From the NCBI GenBank assembly GCA_031289165.1, contig JAITPZ010000005.1, positions 1-7,320 of the forward strand: a DNA stretch of 7,320 nucleotides. The letters run 5' to 3'. Below the pieces are notes generated by a model. It saw only the letters and a list, made by a program, of their open reading frames with translations, did no database searches and was not told where the DNA came from. Shown here one piece after another: positions 1 to 5,412 of the stretch. Source of the stretch: Synergistaceae bacterium. GTDB taxonomy: Bacteria > Synergistota > Synergistia > Synergistales > Aminobacteriaceae. Positions within the stretch are counted from its first letter, which is position 1. Each line of letters begins with the position of its first letter. The translations under genes and the position numbers were made by a program.

Positions 1-1068
1 AATTTAAGCATGGCCCGCCTCGAAATCCAGCGCCACTTCGGGGAGGACGAGGGCATTCTCTTTTTCGCCCGGCTCGAGCTGGACGAGGACGTGGTCGTCT
101 ATGATAAATTCTACGCGGAGATTCCGGTGTTTTGGGACTCGACCCTGACCGTCGGACGCTTCGAGCGCGACTACGAGGGCGACTATCGCTTCCAGATCGG
201 CGGGGCCACGGACATCGCGAACGAGGCCTGGCTGACCGACCGCACGGTGGATGGCCTCGCCTTCGAGAAGTCCTTCGCGCTGGGCACGTTCAGCTTCTAC
301 GCGGCGCATCCCGAATTCACGATCCGGGAGGAGGAGAGCCTCAGCGTATGGGAGTTCTCCGCCCTGGCGCAGCTCCAGTTTACGGAGCGGTTCGGCTTCG
401 ACATCGGCGCGCAGTTTTTCCTCGGCGACGACACCTCCGTGGTGGACATCGAGGACTACGAGTTCAAAGTGGACAGCCTGTGGACGCTCTTCGCCGGCCT
501 TCGCTTCAACTTCAACCAGAACATCGCCGTCAAAGGAATTTACTACTATCAGGACGGCAGCCTGAAGGAAAACAGCGCCGGCGCGTGGAACGATGTGGAC
601 CAGGACAGCGCGGGCGCATGGAAGTTCATCGTCGACGTCCAGCAGGATCTGCTCGGCTTCACGAGTCTGTGGCTGGAGTACGATCAGCTGGACGAGGAAT
701 TTTTCCTGCCCTACGGCAACGCGGCCCTGACGCTTCCCGACGAGGACTGGGGCAACGCTGACGCCGGCACCGGATTCCTCGGGGGCGACACGAAGATCTG
801 GCGGGTGGGCGCGACGCAGGAATGGAGCGAAAAATGGAGCACGTGGCTCTACGTCGCGGGCCACACCATCGATAACGCGGGTGAAAACTCCGCCGGCCGC
901 GCGCAGGACGCCAAAATGCTCCAGTGGGGTCTCGGCGTGCAGTACCAGTACAACCCGAGCGTCGCCTTCGCCCTCGGATATATCGACGTTGACTGGAACG
1001 GCGACGCCGAGCGCACCGGCTACGCCGACGACCATCGTATCCAGTTCAGAACGCAGGTGGTCTTTTAG
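1..1068 (+). CDS. Outer-membrane beta-barrel porin, C-terminal part (5' end outside window)
   Basis: The reading frame is open from the first base (Asn-Leu-Ser before the ATG at 10), so that ATG is probably internal and the gene is cut by the window edge. The visible 355 residues are rich in short alternating hydrophobic/aromatic segments separated by acidic turns, as in transmembrane beta-strands. The protein ends in TQVVF: a terminal Phe is the usual signal for insertion by the BAM machinery. Phrases such as DGLAFEKSF and SFYAAHPEF recall the barrel of SLH-domain porins of Synergistota; in those proteins the S-layer-homology domain is N-terminal and would lie upstream of this window. The likely role is passive passage of small solutes through the outer membrane. 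The barrel call is firm; the SLH-porin assignment is from memory of the family and is moderate. No clear hairpin terminator follows the stop. Confidence 0.75.
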   Translation, partial: NLSMARLEIQRHFGEDEGILFFARLELDEDVVVYDKFYAEIPVFWDSTLTVGRFERDYEGDYRFQIGGATDIANEAWLTDRTVDGLAFEKSFALGTFSFYAAHPEFTIREEESLSVWEFSALAQLQFTERFGFDIGAQFFLGDDTSVVDIEDYEFKVDSLWTLFAGLRFNFNQNIAVKGIYYYQDGSLKENSAGAWNDVDQDSAGAWKFIVDVQQDLLGFTSLWLEYDQLDEEFFLPYGNAALTLPDEDWGNADAGTGFLGGDTKIWRVGATQEWSEKWSTWLYVAGHTIDNAGENSAGRAQDAKMLQWGLGVQYQYNPSVAFALGYIDVDWNGDAERTGYADDHRIQFRTQVVF

Positions 1069-1096
1069 AAACGTTCCCGGCCGGTTATACTCCTTT

Positions 1097-1102
1097 TATA
1101 AT
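1097..1102 (+). promoter_or_regulatory. Possible -10 box for the acetyltransferase gene
   Basis: TATAAT at 1097-1102 is a perfect sigma-70 -10 hexamer, lying in an AT-rich patch within GC-rich DNA, 48 nt before the start codon. No convincing -35 box lies 16-18 nt upstream, because that stretch is GC-rich (CCCGGCCGG). A second candidate, TATACT at 1086-1091, has a weak TTTAGA 16 nt upstream. Transcription from the 1097 box would start near 1109 and would exclude the left arms of inverted repeats A and C. Confidence 0.3.
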
Positions 1103-1133
1103 TGTCGCCAGTTTGATATTATGGCGTCGGATG

Positions 1134-1140
1134 AAAGGAG
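1134..1140 (+). promoter_or_regulatory. Ribosome-binding site of the acetyltransferase
   Basis: AAAGGAG lies 9 nt before the ATG at 1150. It is a strong Shine-Dalgarno match and fixes that start codon. Confidence 0.8.
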
Positions 1141-1149
1141 AGCGACAAT

Positions 1150-1599
1150 ATGACGGAGGACGTGAAAGTCAGGCCGATGGAATTGTCGGACTACGACGAG
1201 GCATACGCGCTGTGGAAGCGCACGGAGGGAATGGGGCTGCGCAGTCTGGACGACACGAGGGAGGGCATCGAACGCTTCCTTCGGCGCAACCCCTCCACCT
1301 GTTTCGTCGCGGTCGGGGAGGCGGGCGAAGGGGTCATCGGAGTTTTTCTGTGCGGACACGACGGGCGCAGGGGATATGTCTATCACGCCGTCGTCGCCGC
1401 GACGCGCCGCGGGCGGGGCATCGGAAGAGCGCTGCTTTCGAACGCGCTCGCGGCGCTGGAAAAGGAGGGCATCAAAAAAGCCGCGCTCGTGGTGTTTGCC
1501 GCCAACGACCGGGGAAATGCCTTCTGGGAAAAAACGGGCTTCACGACGCGCCCCGACCTGGTCTACAGAAACAGGAGCCTGGACCCGCGCAACGTGTAA
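1150..1599 (+). CDS. GNAT-family N-acetyltransferase (YpeA-like)
   Basis: A complete 149-residue single-domain acetyltransferase that would move an acetyl group from acetyl-CoA to an amine in the cytoplasm. The N-terminal VRPMELSDYDEAYALW (7-22) is the first strand and helix of the GNAT fold. CGHDGRRGYVYHAVV (68-82) is the central strand region and closely recalls the equivalent segment of E. coli YpeA. Motif A, with the acetyl-CoA pyrophosphate loop R-G-R-G-I-G, is at 87-92. Motif B, N-D-R-G-N-A-F-W-E-K-T-G-F, is at 119-131. Length is normal for the family. The substrate cannot be deduced; protein N-terminal, small-molecule or antibiotic amines are all possible. It has its own Shine-Dalgarno sequence and an unusual leader, and it converges on the transporter operon with only 29 nt between the two stops. 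Confidence 0.9.
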   Translation: MTEDVKVRPMELSDYDEAYALWKRTEGMGLRSLDDTREGIERFLRRNPSTCFVAVGEAGEGVIGVFLCGHDGRRGYVYHAVVAATRRGRGIGRALLSNALAALEKEGIKKAALVVFAANDRGNAFWEKTGFTTRPDLVYRNRSLDPRNV

Positions 1600-1611
1600 C
1601 GTGTAATGTAA
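1593..1611 (+). repeat. Short tandem repeat over the acetyltransferase stop codon
   Basis: CGTGTAA at 1593-1599 is repeated exactly at 1600-1606 and followed by TGTAA. The first copy contains the stop codon and a second in-frame TAA follows at 1609-1611. It is probably a slippage product. The 29-nt gap between the convergent genes shows no hairpin that would qualify as a terminator for either. Confidence 0.5.
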
Positions 1612-1628
1612 TTTATTTCAATTTGCTT

Positions 1629-2441
1629 TCACAGGCGCGGCAGGGCCGCGAGCAGCGATTGGGTGTAGGGGTGGGCCGGGCGCTCCAGCAGGTCGGCGGT
1701 GGAGCCGGACTCCACGATCTCGCCCATTCGGAGGACCAGCGCGCGGGCGGCGGCGTGACGGGCCAGAAGCAGGTCGTGCGTCACGAGGATCATGGACATG
1801 CCCCCGCGGATGCGCCGGCTCAGGACCTCCAGCACCTCGCCCCGCGTGGAGACGTCCTGCATCGCGGTGGGTTCGTCGGCCAGAAGCAGCTCCGGGTCCA
1901 GAATCAGGGCGCGCGCCACGGCGACCCTCTGGCGCTGTCCGCCGGAGAGGGCATAGCGAACGCGCGCGCTCCACAGGTCCTCGGGCAGCTTCATTTCGAC
2001 CAGAAGCTCCTTCGCCCTGCTCAGGCCCTCCTCGCGCTCGCCTCTCCCGTGCACCAGCGTCCAGGGCTCCAGCACCGCGCCGAGAACCGTCAGGGTCGGC
2101 GGCAGGGAGGCGTAGGGATCCTGCGGCACGTAACCGCACCGGCGCCGCATCGCCTGCCGCTCCCCGGCCGTCATCGCGGAGAGGGGGCGGTCGTGGAAGC
2201 TGACGTCGCCCGTCGTCGGCGGAACGAGCCCCAGCAGGGAGCGCAGCAGCGTCGTCTTGCCGCTGCCGGATTCCCCGACGATCGAGAGCGTGCCTCCGAC
2301 GCTTCCTTCCCCTTTCAGCGACGGTTCCAGCGACAGGGAAAACCCCTTCAGGGCCCACACGTCGTCGCCCCTGCCCCCGAAAAGCCTCCGGCGTCCCTCA
2401 AAACGTACGCCGAGGTCCGTCGCCCGCAGTATCGCCGTCAT
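1629..2441 (-). CDS. ABC transporter ATPase, peptide/nickel family (DppF/OppF/NikE-type)
   Basis: One of two ATPases that would energise the importer from the cytoplasmic face. In its 270 residues: Walker A GESGSGKT (56-63), Q-loop Gln107 in VPQDPYASL, signature LSGGQRQR (165-172), Walker B LLLADE (185-190) with catalytic Glu190, and switch His222 in VTHD. Near the C-terminus is HPYT (257-260), the start of the oligopeptide-transporter tail, but the chain stops soon after. It is therefore the size of NikE (about 268) rather than OppF/DppF (about 330). Odd points: the D-loop reads AMQD (193-196) instead of the usual SALD, and SLKGEGSVGG (41-50) looks like a small extra loop just before Walker A. 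The start ATG overlaps the stop of the preceding ATPase as ATGA, with GAGAGGGG upstream. Family is certain; substrate (peptide or metal) is not decidable here. Confidence 0.93.
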   Translation of the reverse strand: MTAILRATDLGVRFEGRRRLFGGRGDDVWALKGFSLSLEPSLKGEGSVGGTLSIVGESGSGKTTLLRSLLGLVPPTTGDVSFHDRPLSAMTAGERQAMRRRCGYVPQDPYASLPPTLTVLGAVLEPWTLVHGRGEREEGLSRAKELLVEMKLPEDLWSARVRYALSGGQRQRVAVARALILDPELLLADEPTAMQDVSTRGEVLEVLSRRIRGGMSMILVTHDLLLARHAAARALVLRMGEIVESGSTADLLERPAHPYTQSLLAALPRL

Positions 2442-3289
2442 GACCCCTCTCCCGTCAGGGCGTCAGCCGACTCCATGCGTCGCAGGGCGTCGATCAGGTT
2501 CCGCGTGAAGGGGCTTTGCGGATTTTCCACGACCTCGCGGGAAGCGCCGCTTTCCACGACGGCCCCCTCCCTCATCACGACCAGCTTATCGCACAGGCCC
2601 GCCGCCAGGGGCAGGTCGTGCGTCACCAGCAGCAGGCCCATACCGCGGCTCCGCACCAGGGAGACGATCATGTCCAGCACCTCTTTTTGAGTGACGACGT
2701 CGAGCGCCGTCGTCGGCTCGTCCGCCAGCAGAAAGTCCGGGCCGCAGGCCAGCGCGGTCGCGAGGGCCGCGCGCTGCTTCTGTCCTCCCGACAACTCGTG
2801 CGGGTATCGGCCGAAGAACGTCTCCTCCAGACCCACCGTTCGCAGCAGCTCGACGGCGCGCGTTTTTGCGTCCGCCCCCGTCAGGTTCATGTGAAAGGCC
2901 AGAACCTCCGTGATGTGGCCTCCGATGGAGATGTGTGGCGTAAAGGAGGCGGAGGCCCCCTGCGGGACCAGCGCGATGCGGCGCCAGCGCCACGCGTTCA
3001 GAAGCTCTTCCCTTAGCGAGGCGATGTCCTGGCCGTCGCAGACGACGCGCCCCGTGACGATCGTCCCCCTCGGCAGCAGGCGGGGAATCGCCATCAGGGC
3101 GCTCGTCTTGCCGCTGCCGGACTCTCCGACCAGCCCCACGACGTCGCCCCGCGACACGACGAAGCTGCAGTCCCTCACCGCCCGCACGTCGCCGTTCCGG
3201 GACGCGTAGGTGACGGAGAGGTTTTGCAGCTCCAGTTTCATATCGTTTCGAGGCGCGCCGGGCCGTGACGTTGCGTTCGCGACGCTCAT
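2438..3289 (-). CDS. ABC transporter ATPase, peptide/nickel family (DppD/OppD/NikD-type)
   Basis: The partner ATPase of the importer, 283 residues. It shows A-loop Tyr28, Walker A GESGSGKT (55-62), Q-loop Gln110 (LVPQG), signature LSGGQKQR (166-173), Walker B FLLADE (186-191) with Glu191, a canonical D-loop TALD (194-197) and His224 in VTHD. The tail NPQSPFTRNLIDALR replaces the usual HPYT motif and ends early, without the cysteine-containing extension of OppD/DppD. The start at 3289 is preferred: its ATG overlaps the permease stop as ATGA, and AAAGAGG lies just upstream. The in-frame Met17 (3241), close to where family members usually begin, lacks a visible Shine-Dalgarno sequence, so residues 1-16 may be an added N-terminal extension. 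It probably heterodimerises with the downstream ATPase. Confidence 0.93.
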   Translation of the reverse strand: MSVANATSRPGAPRNDMKLELQNLSVTYASRNGDVRAVRDCSFVVSRGDVVGLVGESGSGKTSALMAIPRLLPRGTIVTGRVVCDGQDIASLREELLNAWRWRRIALVPQGASASFTPHISIGGHITEVLAFHMNLTGADAKTRAVELLRTVGLEETFFGRYPHELSGGQKQRAALATALACGPDFLLADEPTTALDVVTQKEVLDMIVSLVRSRGMGLLLVTHDLPLAAGLCDKLVVMREGAVVESGASREVVENPQSPFTRNLIDALRRMESADALTGEGS

Positions 3290-4518
3290 TCGCCGGCCTC
3301 TTTCATTTCCTGAAACGCGTTCTTTCGAGCGCCGTTTTTCCGCGCTCCACGGAGGAAGCTCTCCTGGGCGAGACGGGGGTCGGCCCGCTCCTCAAGCCTG
3401 CGGCCGATGTCCATGAAGATGAGGCATATCAGGGAAATCCCGAGGCCCGGAGGCAGAATCGTCCACCATGCGCCGTTGGTGAAGGCCCCGAACGTGTGGG
3501 CCTCGTGCAGCATACGCCCCCAGGAGGGAAGACGGGGATCGGAAAGCCCGAGGAAGGCCAGGCCCGCCTCGGCCAGAATGGCTCCCGGCACGCCGAGCGC
3601 CACGTTCGCGAGCAGCAGCGGCAGCGCCTCGGGGACCAGATGCCGGAAGAGGATGTAGTTTCGCCTCGCCCCCAGCGCGCGCAGTCCCTCGACCCAGGGC
3701 GCGTCCCGCAGCGACAGCGTCATGGAGCGCACCGTTCGGGCCGTTCCCATCCACGAAAAGACGGACAGGATCAGGACGAGGTTCCAGAGGCTCTTGCCCC
3801 ACATCCCCGCCACGACCATCAGGATCGGCAGCGTCGGTATGGACAGCAGCACGTCCACGGCGCGCATGATCAGCGTGTCGGTCAGGCCGCCCGCGTAGCC
3901 GGACAGAAGGCCGAGAGAAAGCCCCAGAAGCGTGGCGATCAGCGTCGCGGCGATTCCCACGATCAGCGATATGCGAACGCCCCGCACGAACAAAGTGGCG
4001 ACGTCGCGCCCGCGCTGGTCCGTGCCCAGAACGCCCCACCGCCCGCCCTCGATCTTCATGGCGACGTCTCCGCTGCCGGTCAGGGAGAGGCGGTACTTCC
4101 CCTGTCCGGGGAAAAGCGCGGCCGCCATGTTCGAGAAGGGATCGAGTCCCAGGGTCCTCTTAAAGGGAATATCGCGCGCGTCGAGGTCCAGTTCCCCCGA
4201 ACCGGAGGCCAGGATGAACTCTCCCCCCGGCGTCGTCCAGCGAACCCGCCCCTCCTCGATGCGTCCGGTCAGAGACACGCGAAGGGGAGCGGCGTATTCC
4301 CATTCCAGCGAGGCCGAGGCCTCGCCGCCGCCATCGGGACGCGAATTTTCAACGTGAAGAACCCGCGCCGGCGCGATGGATCTGTCGAGCCAGTTCGGCT
4401 TCGAGTACGGCGGTGCCTGCGGGCCATCCCTGAGCCCGAAGGGCCCGGGACCCACCAGCGCCGCCACGGCCAGCAGCAGAAAACAAAAAGGACTGAGAAC
4501 GTGAAGAACGCGTCTCAT
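3286..4518 (-). CDS. ABC transporter permease (DppC/OppC-type) with large extracytoplasmic insertion
   Basis: One of two inner-membrane permease subunits. At 410 residues it is about 100 longer than typical DppC/OppC. A first membrane segment (about 8-24) is followed by a roughly 135-residue stretch (25-160) with Gly-rich, beta-like sequence that would lie in the periplasm. Then comes the family landmark LGTDQRGRDV (164-173) and a standard core with hydrophobic segments near 183-207, 213-237, 243-262, 300-325 and 353-372. The ATPase-contacting EAA loop begins at Glu277 (EGLRALGARRNYILFRHLVPEALP), and the family tail motif ADPRL is at 379-383. The C-terminus carries a duplicated GARKN pentapeptide. 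The ATG at 4518 has no clear Shine-Dalgarno sequence. It is 27 nt after the upstream stop and in the same frame, so coupling or reinitiation is possible. The start is therefore slightly uncertain. Confidence 0.92.
   Translation of the reverse strand: MRRVLHVLSPFCFLLLAVAALVGPGPFGLRDGPQAPPYSKPNWLDRSIAPARVLHVENSRPDGGGEASASLEWEYAAPLRVSLTGRIEEGRVRWTTPGGEFILASGSGELDLDARDIPFKRTLGLDPFSNMAAALFPGQGKYRLSLTGSGDVAMKIEGGRWGVLGTDQRGRDVATLFVRGVRISLIVGIAATLIATLLGLSLGLLSGYAGGLTDTLIMRAVDVLLSIPTLPILMVVAGMWGKSLWNLVLILSVFSWMGTARTVRSMTLSLRDAPWVEGLRALGARRNYILFRHLVPEALPLLLANVALGVPGAILAEAGLAFLGLSDPRLPSWGRMLHEAHTFGAFTNGAWWTILPPGLGISLICLIFMDIGRRLEERADPRLAQESFLRGARKNGARKNAFQEMKEAGE
3319..3348 (-). repeat. Tandem GARKN pentapeptide duplication in the permease tail
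   Basis: Residues 391-400 of the permease are two identical pentapeptides, GARKN-GARKN. Four of the five codon pairs differ, each only at the third base, so the copies have either drifted under protein-level constraint or arisen independently. The segment is basic and cytoplasmic, beyond the last membrane helix. Confidence 0.5.
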
Positions 4519-4545
4519 TTCATAATTATCGAGCGCGGCGCGAGT

Positions 4546-5409
4546 TCAAATCAGGGTCACGGAGCCCTTCTGTTCGCGCGCCTCCTGCTCCGCCCTTTCC
4601 TCCGCGTCCTGATCGATCAGGAACTTGACCTGGTCGAGGTCGACCTGCACGCAGTTTTGCAGGTCGAACAGCGTGAAACAGTCCTCTCCGCAGGCGCGGC
4701 ATTCGCCCAGCTCGATATCTCTGCTTTTGTCGCGCTTCAGGTCTTCCCGCCACTCGGGGAAGTGGTTGCGGATCTCGAGAGCCAGTTTTTCCGCCTGATC
4801 CTGCGCGTCGTGGTGACGAATGGAGTACACGATAAAGAGCGAAAAAACGTAGGGCACATCATCGTCGACCTCCTCTCTCGGGTCGTAGTCGAGCCAGTAT
4901 CCCATGATGTTGGCGGCGTATTTCCTGCCCTCGCTCTCCATGTAATTCCAGAGCCCCATCGTGCGCTCGACGAAGGGCCGGGGCAGCGCCTCGCGGCGAT
5001 AACGGCTGCAGAGCCAGTTCTGCAAAATCACCTTCGCCTTCTCATCGAGGGAGAAGTTTTTGTCCGGCTGCATCGCGGGGATGATATTGTGCTTGGAAAT
5101 GGCGAGCCGAATCGAGGCGTGCAGCTCCATGACGGCGGGTTTGCCGTCGAAAAAACACTCCAGATGGAGAATACTGGGGTGCTTCGCGTGCGTCAGCTCC
5201 GATGACGCGTCTGAAACGTTCTTGGCGCCGACAAATTCCACCATCGGCTCCAGAACCATGTTGTCGTTGACGATATCCCCGTCGTAGGAAGCGACGCAGA
5301 GATGCGTGATCTCCTCGTGCAGCGTCCTCACCAGGCCGGGGTTGTAGTTCCTCAGAATATCCACGCTGATCATACTGCCCTGACGCCATTTCGTGTTCCT
5401 GTTCCACAT
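4546..5409 (-). CDS. Uncharacterised cytoplasmic protein with a Cys cluster
   Basis: I do not recognise this 287-residue protein. No signal peptide or membrane helix is evident. Residues 14-200 look like a mixed alpha/beta globular domain: a strand-like region 79-97 (ILHLECFFDGKPAVMELHA), then helical stretches 120-170 containing VILQNWLCSRYRRE, then VPYVFSLFIVYSIRHH (185-200). Near the C-terminus Cys237, Cys240, Cys244 and Cys253 (C-x2-C-x3-C-x8-C) could bind a metal. The last 30 residues are a charged helix rich in Glu/Gln/Ala. The start at 5409 is supported by GAGG 8 nt upstream and lies 3 nt after the preceding stop. Met13 (5373) is an alternative, with AGGG close upstream. It sits between a 449-codon unknown gene and the DppC-type permease, in a co-oriented string. 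Reality of the gene is well supported by length, spacing and start signal; function is unknown. Confidence 0.8.
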   Translation of the reverse strand: MWNRNTKWRQGSMISVDILRNYNPGLVRTLHEEITHLCVASYDGDIVNDNMVLEPMVEFVGAKNVSDASSELTHAKHPSILHLECFFDGKPAVMELHASIRLAISKHNIIPAMQPDKNFSLDEKAKVILQNWLCSRYRREALPRPFVERTMGLWNYMESEGRKYAANIMGYWLDYDPREEVDDDVPYVFSLFIVYSIRHHDAQDQAEKLALEIRNHFPEWREDLKRDKSRDIELGECRACGEDCFTLFDLQNCVQVDLDQVKFLIDQDAEERAEQEAREQKGSVTLI

Positions 5410-5412
5410 GAT

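Larger units (their letters stand above)
1090..1149 (+). promoter_or_regulatory. Leader with crossing inverted repeats around the acetyltransferase ribosome-binding site
   Basis: Three inverted repeats are visible. (A) 1090-1099 CTCCTTTTAT can pair with 1131-1140 ATGAAAGGAG over 10 bp (one G-U), burying the Shine-Dalgarno AAAGGAG. (B) 1106-1110 CGCCA pairs with 1122-1126 TGGCG inside the loop of A. (C) 1101-1108 ATTGTCGC pairs perfectly with 1142-1149 GCGACAAT, directly before the ATG. A and C cross each other, so they form either a pseudoknot or two alternative states. C leaves the Shine-Dalgarno sequence in its loop. The repeats are read directly from the sequence; a regulatory role is inferred. 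It requires a transcript that begins upstream of 1090, for example readthrough from the porin gene. Confidence 0.4.

Noticed and set aside
1069..1089. CCGGCCGG palindrome (1077-1084) as a terminator of the porin gene
   Set aside because: It is a self-complementary octamer with no loop and no following T-run that would make an intrinsic terminator.
1113..2690. A 525-codon plus-strand frame spanning the acetyltransferase and both ATPase regions
   Set aside because: It overlaps the acetyltransferase out of frame and lies opposite ATPase sequence with Walker and signature motifs; no motif of its own.
4519..4545. Possible frameshift or stop-codon split joining the 287-residue gene and the DppC-type permease, which share a frame
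   Set aside because: The permease begins with a normal first membrane helix right after its own ATG, and the nine linking codons look like a spacer. A one-in-three frame coincidence is enough.
3265..5205. A 646-codon open frame on the plus strand opposite the DppC-type permease and the 287-residue gene
   Set aside because: It runs antisense to a permease with clear family motifs, has no recognisable domain and has the Arg/Gln/His/Pro-rich composition expected of an antisense frame in GC-rich coding DNA.
5302..5319. HEEITH (residues 31-36 of the 287-residue protein) as a zinc-metallopeptidase motif, which with an XRE-like neighbour would suggest an ImmA/ImmR-type pair
   Set aside because: The second His is one residue too far: the sequence is H-E-x3-H, not H-E-x2-H, and no downstream third ligand pattern is evident.
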